Source: an uncultured Lachnospiraceae bacterium (lineage in GTDB: Bacteria; Bacillota; Clostridia; Lachnospirales; Lachnospiraceae). From it: 11,619 bases of DNA. How positions within the stretch are numbered: the first letter of the stretch is position 1; every line of letters starts with the position of its first letter. Made by a program: the position numbers and the translations under genes. Location of the stretch: contig CACXFW010000007.1 in assembly GCA_902767065.1 (NCBI GenBank), forward strand, positions 1-11,619. The letters are read 5' to 3'. Shown in pieces: positions 1-7,401 of the stretch. A model generated the notes under the pieces. The model was not told the origin of the DNA. It searched no databases and saw only the letters and a list, made by a program, of their open reading frames with translations.

Positions 1-15
1 GCTTGTCCGCCCACA

Positions 16-73
16 GGAACCGCTCAGATCCGTCAGATAAGCAAGCTTATCTGACTGGATCATGAGCAATTCC
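16..73. repeat. Long imperfect inverted repeat (hairpin)
   Basis: The arms at 16-42 and 45-73 are complementary around an AA centre. The core is 11 perfect pairs (32-42 with 45-55), followed by GATCC/GGATC, GCTCA/TGAGC and GGAA/TTCC. Only two single-base bulges (56 and 62) and one 2x2 internal loop interrupt it, giving about 25 paired positions. No T-tract follows on either strand, so a classic intrinsic terminator is unlikely. It could be an RNA hairpin, a recombinase or repressor site, or the end of a degenerate element. A minus-strand frame opening with ATG at 63 runs off the window edge through this hairpin, but it has only a weak ribosome binding site. Confidence 0.75.
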
Positions 74-110
74 AGGAGGTGCTGAATAATTACTATAAAT
101 CATAGTTTAT

Positions 111-195
111 TCCTGACATTATCCGTTCGGATACAGATCCCGTATTCGAAACTGCTTCGTCCCTCAAGACTCATACTTTCGAACGGGATCTGGCT
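111..195. repeat. Structured dispersed repeat, copy 1
   Basis: This is the same element as the one at 7402-7486, in the same orientation, with 76 of 85 positions identical by my count and no gaps. Weaker similarity extends to about 101. A small hairpin (121-132, ATCCG/CGGAT) lies next to a long stem: 134-143 pairs perfectly with 183-192, and 146-151 with 177-182, enclosing a 25-nt loop (152-176) that is almost unchanged between copies. The stem of this copy is fully paired. It lies about 75 nt past the stop codon of the GH13 gene. The function is unknown to me. It may be a mobile miniature element or an untranslated structured RNA. Confidence 0.8.
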
Positions 196-270
196 ATAGC
201 ATTGCCGATAAAAAGACTTCTTGCCGGTGACAATGTTTGTCTCACAGGGGATGCAGCAAGCGATCGCCTG

Positions 271-1875
271 TCAGAAAACGGCAAACGACTGTGGATCCAG
301 TGTCACAATCCCGCCAGACAAGGTCCCGGCTCCAACCTGCCAGATGGGTTCTTTATCCTGTTCATCAATCCGGGCAGACACCTTCTTCGAAGAAGGATTG
401 ACCGCGCAGATCCGTCCTCCCCTCCGGTAGACAAAGGGAAGTTCTCCCCGCTCCATATACAGGATCTCCAGATTCGGCTGGGCCTGCAGATCCTTCTCCT
501 GATGGCGAAGGGCGAGGATGGAACGGACGGTCTCCAGAAGAGAGCCTGCCTCCTTCTGCATCTCACTGACAACCGGTGCATCTGCTGCCGGGTCTGTCGG
601 AAGATACAGATCCTTGCTTTCCGCATCCGAGAACCCGAGATTCTTCTCCCTGCTCCACTGCATCGGAGTCCGGCTGCCGGTCCGGAAGTATCCTCCCTCT
701 TTGGTCCGAAGGCTCAGATAGCGCTGGCCGATCTCGTCTCCATAGTACAGGAACGGGACGCCCGGCATGGTAAACAGAAAAGCATAGAACAGCTTCAATT
801 CGTCATTGGACAGGTTATAAGAGGGTCTGACCGTATCGTGGTTGCAGGTGATCAGGCTTATGTATCCAACGTCCTTTGTGTTTTCATACAGCTTCAGGTA
901 GCCATCCATAAACCTTAAGATGTCCCCGCCGGCGTCCATCCGGAAGAAGCTGTGGTCTTCATAATCCATATGCGCTGACGGATCGACCCCCGTAAAACAA
1001 GGATCAGAGAAAATGAGCCTGCCTGCATGATTCTGATAGTCACGCACCAGGGTTGAGTACGGGGAATTCTCCACATTCAGGAGGAAATCCGCATGGAATC
1101 CGGCGCGAAGGGACAATTCCGGGTCGCTCCATTCCGCGACCAGCGCACACTCCGGGTAATCCCGGTCAAGCATCTGTCTGATCTCCCGCCAGATCCGGCT
1201 CGTGCCGGTCTTCTTTTCATCATCTCCCTTGACCAGGGACGCAGCCATATCGACACGGAATCCGTCACAGCCCCTGTCCATCCAGAAGCGCATCACATCC
1301 TTGACCGCCTCTATGGTAGAGCGGGCTGCTTCACTGTCCATGGCGCATTTCCAGCTCTCATCCGCATCCAGCCATCCGTAATTGAGCGCAGGCTGGCACT
1401 TGAAGAAGTTCAAAAGATACGTCCCCGGCCGCTCCGCTTCTCCCCCCACGTAAGGATATCCGAAGTTTCCGGCTCCGCGGAAACAGAAATCCGTCCAGAT
1501 ATACCGGTCGGAATACTCATTCTTCTCAAGCGCACAGCTGTCCCTGAACCATTCATGCTCTTCCGAGGTGTGTCCGGGAACAAGGTCAAGAAGAACATGG
1601 ATTCCCCGCTCATGCGCTTCACGAAACAGACGGATCAGGTCATCATTCGTCCCATATCTTGGTGCGGCTTTCTTATAGTCCCTCACATCGTAGCCTGCAT
1701 CATGAAAGGGAGAATCAAAACACGGATTGATCCACAGCGCGTTGAATCCAAGATCTTTCACATAATCGAGCTTTGACACGATCCCCTGGAAATCACCGAT
1801 TCCATCGGAATTGGAATCGCAGAAAGACTGCGGGTAAATCTCATAAAAAACTGCGTCCTTCAACCATCCTGGCAT
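271..1875 (-). CDS. GH13 alpha-amylase-family glycosidase (probable alpha-glucosidase)
   Basis: Predicted cytoplasmic enzyme of 534 aa that cleaves or transfers alpha-glucosyl units from malto- or isomalto-oligosaccharides. The N-terminus (DAVFYEIYPQSF, then SDGIGDFQGI) is the classic start of the GH13 barrel. Conserved regions follow: DLVPGHTS (97-104), GFRVD with nucleophile Asp209, VAEWSD with acid/base Glu248, and CNHDTVR with stabilising Asp347. MPGVPFLYYGDEIG and SRTPMQWS come next, the latter typical of oligo-1,6-glucosidase, dextran glucosidase and trehalose synthase relatives. No signal peptide is visible. The start at 1875 is chosen because AGGAGG sits 6 nt upstream and family similarity begins there; the same frame is open to 2043 but that extension looks non-coding. 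Region I has Gly where most relatives have Asn before the His. Exact substrate cannot be assigned. It is separated from pilT by 189 nt and is probably its own unit. Confidence 0.9.
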   Translation of the reverse strand: MPGWLKDAVFYEIYPQSFCDSNSDGIGDFQGIVSKLDYVKDLGFNALWINPCFDSPFHDAGYDVRDYKKAAPRYGTNDDLIRLFREAHERGIHVLLDLVPGHTSEEHEWFRDSCALEKNEYSDRYIWTDFCFRGAGNFGYPYVGGEAERPGTYLLNFFKCQPALNYGWLDADESWKCAMDSEAARSTIEAVKDVMRFWMDRGCDGFRVDMAASLVKGDDEKKTGTSRIWREIRQMLDRDYPECALVAEWSDPELSLRAGFHADFLLNVENSPYSTLVRDYQNHAGRLIFSDPCFTGVDPSAHMDYEDHSFFRMDAGGDILRFMDGYLKLYENTKDVGYISLITCNHDTVRPSYNLSNDELKLFYAFLFTMPGVPFLYYGDEIGQRYLSLRTKEGGYFRTGSRTPMQWSREKNLGFSDAESKDLYLPTDPAADAPVVSEMQKEAGSLLETVRSILALRHQEKDLQAQPNLEILYMERGELPFVYRRGGRICAVNPSSKKVSARIDEQDKEPIWQVGAGTLSGGIVTLDPQSFAVF

Positions 1876-1975
1876 ATGAAACCTCCTGATCACAACAAAT
1901 AACCAGCAGCAACTTACAGGAACTGTTAAGTCTTCAGAATGCCGAAGCTGTGTAAGATCCTGCAATACACAAACA

Positions 1976-2012
1976 GGCGGAGGATCTCCCGGAAGCCGGA
2001 AATCTCTCCGCC
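1976..2012 (-). terminator. Hairpin after pilT, possible terminator
   Basis: GGCGGAG (1976-1982) pairs with CTCCGCC (2006-2012). A further 6-bp stem lies inside, giving about 13 pairs. On the minus strand it is followed by a T-rich but interrupted stretch (TGTTTGTGTATTG). It sits in the 189-nt gap between the end of pilT and the GH13 gene, so it plausibly ends the pilus-like operon. The broken T-tract keeps confidence modest. Confidence 0.4.
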
Positions 2013-2064
2013 CATTGAAACCTAAACACACATAAACCTTCACGAAAGCCGGTCTTTTGGCAGC

Positions 2065-3138
2065 TCAGAATCCCACCGTCGCATTAAGCCTGCGCTCCAT
2101 CGCCTCCGGATTGTTGCAATACTTGACCGCAACATCCTGCGTAATCCGTCCCTTCTTAAACAGATCATAGATCGATTCATCCATCGCGATCATTCCTTCC
2201 GAAGCACCGCTCCGGATCGTCGCATCGATCTGATGCGTCTTTCCTTCACGGATCAGGCTCCGGATTGCGGTATTCGCGTACATGACTTCAAACACAGCGG
2301 TTACAGCTCCATCGACCGTCGGGATCAGCTGCTGGGAAATGACACACCTCAGCATCATCGCCAGCTGAAGCCGGATCTGATTCTGCTGGCCCGCAGGATA
2401 GATATCGATAATACGGTCCACGGCATTCGCCGCTCCCTGCGTGTGCAGGGTCGAGAAGAGAAGGATACCGGTTTCCGCGGCGGTCATGGCGACCTCGATC
2501 GTCTCATGGTCGCGCATCTCACCGAGCAGAATGACATCCGGGCTTTCTCTCAACGCGCTCCTCAGCGCATGGATATAATCCACGACATCGTTTCCGATTT
2601 CACGCTGCGTGACAATGCACCGGTCATGGCGATGAACGAACTCAATCGGATCCTCCATCGTAATGATATGTCCTTCGCGCGTTTTGTTGATATGATCGAT
2701 CATGCAGGCAAGCGTCGTGGACTTTCCGCTTCCGGTTGCTCCCGTGACAAGGATCAGGCCGTTACGGATATCCGCCGCCTTCATCACAGGCGCGGGAATC
2801 CCCAGCCTTGAAGCATCCGGAAGGCCGAACCGGATCACACGGAGCACCACCGCGAGAGAGCTTCTCTGGTGAAACACATTCGCGCGGAATCTTCCGAGAG
2901 CCGCGATCGAAAAGGAAAAGTCATCATCAAAGGTCTCATCTTCGAGAACCCGGTTGTGGCGTCCGCACTGGGCATAGATCGAACGGACAATTGTCTCCGT
3001 ATCCTCCGGGTGCAGAACTGCCTCTGCGCGGTCCTGTTTTCCAAGAACCTTATAGGTCAGAGGAAGACCCGGAATAATGAAAACATCCGATGCCTCCAGA
3101 CGAAGCGCCTCCTGCAGGATATCATTTAATTCTACCAT
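2065..3138 (-). CDS. pilT: PilT-family type IV pilus ATPase
   Basis: Cytoplasmic hexameric secretion ATPase of 357 aa, close to the usual PilT length. An N-terminal PAS-like domain (about 1-110) is followed by the RecA-like domain. That domain has Walker A GATGSGKST (133-141), the Asp-box MEDPIEF (161-167), Walker B LLGEMRD with Glu207 (204-210) and the His-box STLHT (229-233). The C-terminal AIRSLIREGK (291-300) is the signature that separates PilT from PilB; in known systems it is needed for pilus retraction. It is last in a six-gene operon, starting 2 nt after the stop of the preceding gene. It has no clear ribosome binding site of its own, which suggests translational coupling. No PilB-type assembly ATPase is in the window, so this may be the only motor encoded here. 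Confidence 0.93.
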   Translation of the reverse strand: MVELNDILQEALRLEASDVFIIPGLPLTYKVLGKQDRAEAVLHPEDTETIVRSIYAQCGRHNRVLEDETFDDDFSFSIAALGRFRANVFHQRSSLAVVLRVIRFGLPDASRLGIPAPVMKAADIRNGLILVTGATGSGKSTTLACMIDHINKTREGHIITMEDPIEFVHRHDRCIVTQREIGNDVVDYIHALRSALRESPDVILLGEMRDHETIEVAMTAAETGILLFSTLHTQGAANAVDRIIDIYPAGQQNQIRLQLAMMLRCVISQQLIPTVDGAVTAVFEVMYANTAIRSLIREGKTHQIDATIRSGASEGMIAMDESIYDLFKKGRITQDVAVKYCNNPEAMERRLNATVGF

Positions 3139-3140
3139 CG

Positions 3141-3626
3141 TTAAGCCAGACCTGTTCCTTCCACCGATGTTTCCGGCAGAGTGTTGAGATATCCGTTCTC
3201 ATCCTCCGTCAGAGGCTGCGCGCCTTCCGGAAGAGCATCCGAATACTCTGTTTCCGCCACTGTTTCGATCTCCCATTTCGTAACGGTCAGCATGCCGTCA
3301 CTGTCTGCTTCAGCCGTAATATGCAGATTCTGATTCATGGAAAATGAGATCGTTGTCGAATATGCATTGCCATCCTGCGTCGTACCGTAGGGAAGCGGTT
3401 CTCCTCCGCGAAGATGGTCATCCATCTGAGCCAGCCATTCCTGTCCGGCCCTTTCACTCATGGCATTCTGCTGTGCGAATACCATCTGCCTGTCCGCCAG
3501 CGCCTTGTCCGTCTGCGCGCTTACCAAAGATAAAAGTGACAGCACCGCAAGCAGGATCAGCACACAGGTGATCACGATCGTCAGTGCACCGGAACGAATC
3601 GGCTGCCTTGGCTTTTTCACATTCAT
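3141..3626 (-). CDS. Small membrane-anchored protein of pilus-like operon (pseudopilin-like)
   Basis: 161 aa, not recognised by name. A short basic N-terminus (about 1-11) precedes one hydrophobic helix (about 13-36), and the helix runs into an amphipathic stretch (SAQTDKALADRQMVFAQQ). The rest is a polar domain with an acidic, probably flexible tail. This is the layout of a type IV pilin-like subunit, but the Glu at position 5 of a mature pilin is absent. The motif before the helix is RSGALTIV, so if processed the site would be degenerate. The start is supported by GGAGG 7 nt upstream and the 4-nt overlap with the preceding gene. An extracytoplasmic minor-pilin role is inferred from layout and its position just before pilT. 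Confidence 0.85.
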   Translation of the reverse strand: MNVKKPRQPIRSGALTIVITCVLILLAVLSLLSLVSAQTDKALADRQMVFAQQNAMSERAGQEWLAQMDDHLRGGEPLPYGTTQDGNAYSTTISFSMNQNLHITAEADSDGMLTVTKWEIETVAETEYSDALPEGAQPLTEDENGYLNTLPETSVEGTGLA

Positions 3627-4159
3627 GACGCCGCCTCCGTTTCTGTTTCGATCTCAGAGATCTCGCCGAAATCAATGTCAGCATCGCCTGACAGAACCGC
3701 GTCCACGGCATCCGGATAGTATCTTGCCGTGTCCAGCTGTGCCAGATCCTCCTCCGGATTGTTCACGTTGACAATGCTCATGTTGCCGGTAATCATATAG
3801 CCGACCGCCCTTATCTCGCAGGTCATCAGCAGGCTGACCTCATAAGGGCCGTCCTCTGACATACACCCGTTCCCGTCAAAATGAAGCGTCAGGTTCGTGA
3901 TGGGTGTCTCGTCATCGCTGTATTCGTCATTTGCCTTGTCGATCAGAGCGTCCTGGGCAGTCCCGATCGGATCTTCTCCCGACTCGAACATGGTAACGAC
4001 GTTCTGCGCGATCTGGGCAGCCTCCGTCCTTCTGGCCGCGTAACGTGACTTCTGCGCCGCCGCCCCGAAGATCCGGACAAGGATCGTCAGCATGACAAGC
4101 AGCAGAAACGTAATGATCAGCGTCTCTATGAAAAACGCTCTGTTCTTCCTTGCCTTCAT
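3623..4159 (-). CDS. Prepilin-like membrane protein of pilus-like operon
   Basis: 178 aa. A basic leader (MKARKNR) precedes AFFIETLIITFLLLVMLTIL (about 8-27), a hydrophobic helix with one Glu near its start. Counting the leader as ending at Arg7, this Glu is residue 5 of the mature form, as in type IV pilins. The usual Gly before the cleavage site is missing. After the helix come a basic heptad-like stretch (QKSRYAARRTEAAQIAQNV), a soluble domain and a very acidic C-terminus. It overlaps both neighbours by 4 nt (ATGA type), with GGAGG 7 nt before the start. Likely a minor pilin or pseudopilin; true processing is uncertain. Confidence 0.85.
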   Translation of the reverse strand: MKARKNRAFFIETLIITFLLLVMLTILVRIFGAAAQKSRYAARRTEAAQIAQNVVTMFESGEDPIGTAQDALIDKANDEYSDDETPITNLTLHFDGNGCMSEDGPYEVSLLMTCEIRAVGYMITGNMSIVNVNNPEEDLAQLDTARYYPDAVDAVLSGDADIDFGEISEIETETEAAS

Positions 4160-4635
4160 GCGGACACCTCCTTTGCGTGGAGGTAAATCCTTCGCACACC
4201 GTCATCCGTCGTGACGGATACGATATTCTGATCGATGGATACCTGAAACAGCTGCGTCCGGGCGATCTTCACAGGATCCAGGCTGATGCCCTGGCCCGAA
4301 GTAATGGATTCCATCAGAAAACCATCCTCCAGCCAGATCCTGGTCTGGTACTGCTTCTCCCCGGAAGGATCCAGGATCATGAGGATATCTCCATCCTGAG
4401 CATGCTCGACCTGAAGCGAGCCGGTTTCATCACATGCCATGATCTTGGATGCGATATAACTCAGCGCGCCTCTGCGGTTCATATTGGCAGAACGGTTCTC
4501 CGTGATCGAATCGAACAGGCTTCCGCTGATTGCGGAGAGGGCCATGATCCCGACCAGCATGATGGCGAACAGGGCAACGACGAACAGAGATGCGTAATCG
4601 ATCTCTCTCCTCCCGTTTTCAGACCTTCTGTCCAT
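4156..4635 (-). CDS. Small membrane-anchored protein of pilus-like operon (possibly DUF4860-like)
   Basis: 159 aa. A charged N-terminus (about 1-13, RRSENGRRE) precedes a hydrophobic helix (about 14-38). The helix is followed by SITENRSANMNRRGALSYIA and a beta-rich region resembling the soluble part of a minor pilin or GspH/GspI-like pseudopilin. The helix lacks a Glu at the pilin position and there is no G/xxxxE motif. From memory the architecture fits the DUF4860 family seen in clostridial pilus-like loci, but I cannot confirm this. AAGGGGG lies 7 nt before the ATG. It overlaps the next gene by 4 nt and begins 14 nt after the previous one, so it is co-transcribed. Confidence 0.85.
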   Translation of the reverse strand: MDRRSENGRREIDYASLFVVALFAIMLVGIMALSAISGSLFDSITENRSANMNRRGALSYIASKIMACDETGSLQVEHAQDGDILMILDPSGEKQYQTRIWLEDGFLMESITSGQGISLDPVKIARTQLFQVSIDQNIVSVTTDDGVRRIYLHAKEVSA

Positions 4636-4649
4636 GCCGTTTCCCCCTT

Positions 4650-4991
4650 TTATCTTCTCAGCGTAATCTGAACTGCCGGAAGCTCATTCTTTGATCCGGA
4701 GCTCAGGGACACCAGATATTTCGATGCATCGTAACGGATCCCGTAGTTCTGTTCGAGATAACTGATGCTCACAGGATAGGTTCCCTCGATGGCATAGCAC
4801 TGGACGCAGGCCTCCGTAACACTGTTCCGAAGGCTCTCCACGGCCTGACGGTTCATATCAAGATCCATCCGCGTGAACAGGACAACACACAGAAACAGCA
4901 CAACGACCGCGGCCACGAGTCCTGCGATGATTCGTCTGGCCCTCTGCGCCGGCGTGACGCGGGGCCTGTCATGATAGATAACGTCTCTCAT
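4650..4991 (-). CDS. Small pilin-like membrane protein
   Basis: 113 aa with one transmembrane helix (about 22-43) after a long basic cytoplasmic N-terminus (RARRIIAG). The outer part contains ACVQCYAIEGTYPVSISYLE and YDASKY, a pattern like the helix-then-loop region of GspG and type IV minor pilins (x-A-x-EG-x-YP). It has no prepilin cleavage motif, so it may be an anchored pilin-like assembly factor. I place the start at the ATG at 4991, because AAGGGGG then lies 9 nt upstream. An in-frame TTG at 5000 is possible but abuts the ribosome binding site. It follows the PilC-like gene closely and is cotranscribed with it. Confidence 0.82.
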   Translation of the reverse strand: MRDVIYHDRPRVTPAQRARRIIAGLVAAVVVLFLCVVLFTRMDLDMNRQAVESLRNSVTEACVQCYAIEGTYPVSISYLEQNYGIRYDASKYLVSLSSGSKNELPAVQITLRR

Positions 4992-5012
4992 GATTGACAA
5001 CCCCCTTCAAGG

Positions 5013-6062
5013 TCAGACTGCTCCGAGAATGCCGATCAGCGGAATCATCGTGCTCAGAAGAACGATGCCGACCGCGATGGTCAGGAAAGCAGAAATGACC
5101 GGCTCGATGGAATCGATCAGACTGTCAACCGCTTCATCCGCCTCAAGAGAGAAGGAATTCGCAAGCTTTCCGAGCATCTGCTCCGTCTGGCCGGCTTTGA
5201 CGGCAGACATGAACAGTCTCGCATAGAGCGGTTCAAACAGTCCCTTGTCATAGATCGCACGGGAGAGGCCGACATTGTCTTCCTTCATATGCGTGCGCAC
5301 CGCGTCAACCTTCGCCTTGGTCTGCGGATCGGAGACCAGTTCCTCCGCGGCGGTGATGGAAGTATCCACGTCCGCGCCGCTGGCTACGAACAGGTGAAGA
5401 ACCTGGGTAAAATGCGCCAGGGAAAGCTTCCGGATCGCGTCCTTCGCCGGACCGAACTTTGAAAGAATCCCGACGGAAGAAAGATTGTCCGTCCCGTTGC
5501 CCTTAACGGTCCTGGCAGTCAGAAGAAGGAATACACCGAACACAATCGCAAGGATCAGGGCGACAACGCCGACAACATACGCGACCCTGAGATAGACATA
5601 GGCGGAAGTGGTAAGGCCGCCTGCAAGGGAACGGTACACATTCGTAAAGACGGGAAGAACCCTGACCAGAAGCAGAACCAGAATCGCCGCAGTCAGAATC
5701 AGAAGGATCATCGGATAGTTCACCGCGCTCTTCATCTTCCGCGCAAGACGGTCCCTGCTCTCATAATAATCCGCAAGGCTCTTCAGCACTCCCTCGCTCT
5801 TGCCGGTCTTTTCGCCGGCCGCGAGCATCTTACATGCGTGGGTCGGGAAATACCCGCTCTCGAGCATGGCTGCCGACAGCTGCGGCTGTCCGGTCAGCAT
5901 GCGGTTCTGCACCGCCTTCGCGGCATCGCGAAAGTCATTCGCAGCGGCGTCATCCGCAAGAAGGCCGACCGACTCCTCCGCATCGATTCCAGCGGAGATC
6001 AGCATGGACATATTCCGGCAGAATATGCTCACAGCCAGATTTCCAAGTTCTTTCACTGCCAT
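5013..6062 (-). CDS. pilC: PilC/GspF-family inner-membrane platform protein
   Basis: 349 aa. Membrane protein that sits above the secretion or pilus ATPase and is thought to couple its rotation to subunit movement. There are two T2SS-F type repeats. The first (about 12-135) contains GEKTGKSEGVLKSLADYYES, and the second (about 212-340) contains AGQTEQMLGKLANSFSLEAD. The hydrophobic segments are about 117-139, 156-182 and 320-346, the usual three. It is slightly shorter than the roughly 400 aa of typical PilC because the N-terminal cytoplasmic extension is missing. It is first in the operon, with a good promoter 62-90 nt upstream. GGAGG lies 10 nt before the ATG, a little far. Confidence 0.93.
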   Translation of the reverse strand: MAVKELGNLAVSIFCRNMSMLISAGIDAEESVGLLADDAAANDFRDAAKAVQNRMLTGQPQLSAAMLESGYFPTHACKMLAAGEKTGKSEGVLKSLADYYESRDRLARKMKSAVNYPMILLILTAAILVLLLVRVLPVFTNVYRSLAGGLTTSAYVYLRVAYVVGVVALILAIVFGVFLLLTARTVKGNGTDNLSSVGILSKFGPAKDAIRKLSLAHFTQVLHLFVASGADVDTSITAAEELVSDPQTKAKVDAVRTHMKEDNVGLSRAIYDKGLFEPLYARLFMSAVKAGQTEQMLGKLANSFSLEADEAVDSLIDSIEPVISAFLTIAVGIVLLSTMIPLIGILGAV

Positions 6063-6123
6063 CTTCTCTCATCCTCCATCCTTAACGAATCCGTATTCGC
6101 GAGGTGTTCACACATCAATATTC

Positions 6124-6152
6124 ATTTTATCACAATCAGATCGCACTGTCAC
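6124..6152 (-). promoter_or_regulatory. Sigma-A-type promoter of the pilus-like operon
   Basis: On the minus strand GTGACA (6152-6147) is followed by exactly 17 nt and then TAAAAT (6129-6124), each one base from consensus. The start point would be near 6117, giving a leader of about 55 nt before pilC. The -35 and spacer are inside the left copy of the 47-bp tandem repeat, and the -10 box straddles its edge. Confidence 0.6.
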
Positions 6153-6221
6153 GGTCGGATCCAAATTCTGTCTGTATCACAATCAGATCGCACTGTCACG
6201 GTCGGATCCAAATTCTGTCTG
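6128..6221. repeat. Perfect 47-bp tandem duplication
   Basis: Unit 1 (6128-6174) and unit 2 (6175-6221) are identical at all 47 positions. Each carries a copy of the -35 box and spacer of the pilC promoter. Only unit 1 is followed by a good -10; unit 2 reads TACAGA there. The lack of divergence implies a recent duplication or active homogenisation. It lies between queA and pilC, and the remaining intergenic stretch to queA (6222-6296) holds GC-rich short repeats but no clear terminator. Confidence 0.97.
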
Positions 6222-6296
6222 CGGGCGGGCTCACGCGCAACCAAACCCTGCTTCCGCCGGGCGGGCTGCTGGTTCAGACATCAGCGCCCTGCGTAT

Positions 6297-7367
6297 TCAG
6301 CGGACGACCCTGGAACGGTAACCGAGACTTTCGGCGCCATAAACGAACATCGCGTCACCGAACGAGAAAAAGCGGTAGCGCTCTTTTACCGCTTCCTCAT
6401 AAGCCGCCAGCACCTTATCCCTCCCCGCATAAGCGCTCACCAGCATGATCAGGGTGGACTCGGGAAGGTGGAAATTCGTGATCAGACCATCCATGACGCG
6501 GAACCGGTAACCGGGGTAGATGAAAATGGAGGTGTCCATCTCTCCGCTTCTCACCGTCCCGTCTTCCTCCGCCATCGATTCGAGCGTTCTGCAGCTTGTC
6601 GTCCCGACCGCGATCACCCTGCCGCCTGACGCGTGCGTTTCATTGATCAGACGCGCCGTGCTCACGGGAATGATGCAGTGTTCTGTGTGCATGTGATGCT
6701 GAGTAATCTCTTCTGTCTTCACCGGCCGGAACGTCCCCAGGCCGACATGCAGCGTAAGCGGAGCGATCTTCACGCCTTTTGCGCGGATCTTCTCCAGCAG
6801 ATCCTGTGTAAAGTGAAGCCCGGCGGTCGGCGCCGCTGCAGAACCGTCGTACTTTGCATATACCGTGTTGTAGCGGGACCGGTCCTGAAGTTTATGCGTA
6901 ATATAGGGAGGGAGGGGCATCTCCCCAAGCCGGTCGAGGATCTCCTCGAATACCCCTTCGTATTCAAACCGCACATAGCGGTTTCCCTCTTCAACGATGT
7001 CCGTGACTTCACCGGTCAGAAGGCCTCCTCCGAACACAATCCTCGTGCCCGGCCTTGCCTTCTTCCCGGGCCGGACCAGCGTCTCCCAGACTGCCTCCCT
7101 TCCCTTGACCCGGTTCAGGAGCAATACCTCGACCGCCGCGCCGGTTTCTTCCTTCTCTCCGATCAGCCTGGCGGGGATGACCTTCGTATTGTTGATCACC
7201 AGCGTATCACCCGGATTCAGGTACTCTATCACATCATGAAAATGCCGGTGCAATACCGCCCCGGTCTTTGCGTCCAGGCACATCAGTCTTGAGGCGGACC
7301 GGTCCGCCAGAGGATCCTGCGCGATCAGTTCTTTTGGAAGATCATAGTAAAAATCAGATGTTTTCAT
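6297..7367 (-). CDS. queA: S-adenosylmethionine:tRNA ribosyltransferase-isomerase (QueA)
   Basis: 356 aa, within the normal length of the family. Cytoplasmic enzyme that transfers and isomerises the ribosyl part of SAM onto 7-aminomethyl-7-deazaguanine in tRNA, giving epoxyqueuosine. Family landmarks run throughout: the N-terminus [15 protein letters not shown], then [13 protein letters not shown], the core [20 protein letters not shown], the [10 protein letters not shown] segment, [10 protein letters not shown], and the C-terminal [15 protein letters not shown]. The start is supported by GAGGAG 4 nt upstream. The 5' leader contains a copy of a structured repeat found elsewhere in the window. 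No other queuosine gene is nearby, so it may be part of the upstream pheST-6S transcript or separately started. Confidence 0.97.
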   Translation of the reverse strand: MKTSDFYYDLPKELIAQDPLADRSASRLMCLDAKTGAVLHRHFHDVIEYLNPGDTLVINNTKVIPARLIGEKEETGAAVEVLLLNRVKGREAVWETLVRPGKKARPGTRIVFGGGLLTGEVTDIVEEGNRYVRFEYEGVFEEILDRLGEMPLPPYITHKLQDRSRYNTVYAKYDGSAAAPTAGLHFTQDLLEKIRAKGVKIAPLTLHVGLGTFRPVKTEEITQHHMHTEHCIIPVSTARLINETHASGGRVIAVGTTSCRTLESMAEEDGTVRSGEMDTSIFIYPGYRFRVMDGLITNFHLPESTLIMLVSAYAGRDKVLAAYEEAVKERYRFFSFGDAMFVYGAESLGYRSRVVR

Positions 7368-7371
7368 GTCA

Positions 7372-7377
7372 CTCCTC
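7372..7377 (-). promoter_or_regulatory. queA ribosome binding site
   Basis: GAGGAG on the minus strand with 4 nt (7368-7371) before the ATG at 7367. It fixes the queA start and lies just after a TTTATAG that is shared with the flank of the other repeat copy near 95. Confidence 0.75.
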
Positions 7378-7401
7378 TATAAACAACAAACAACAGTCTG
7401 T

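Noticed and set aside
1..63. Minus-strand gene starting with ATG at 63
   Set aside because: Only about 21 codons fit in the window, the ribosome binding site is weak (GGA only), and the frame runs through a long palindrome. Kept as a possibility, not called.
1093..1776. 227-codon plus-strand frame
   Set aside because: Antisense to the GH13 gene and without a ribosome binding site or recognisable domain.
1876..2043. N-terminal extension of the GH13 frame
   Set aside because: The 56 extra residues have no similarity to GH13 N-termini, include the hairpin at 1976-2012, and the internal ATG has a perfect AGGAGG.
6128..6221. CRISPR array
   Set aside because: Two directly abutting identical units with no spacers; this is a tandem duplication.
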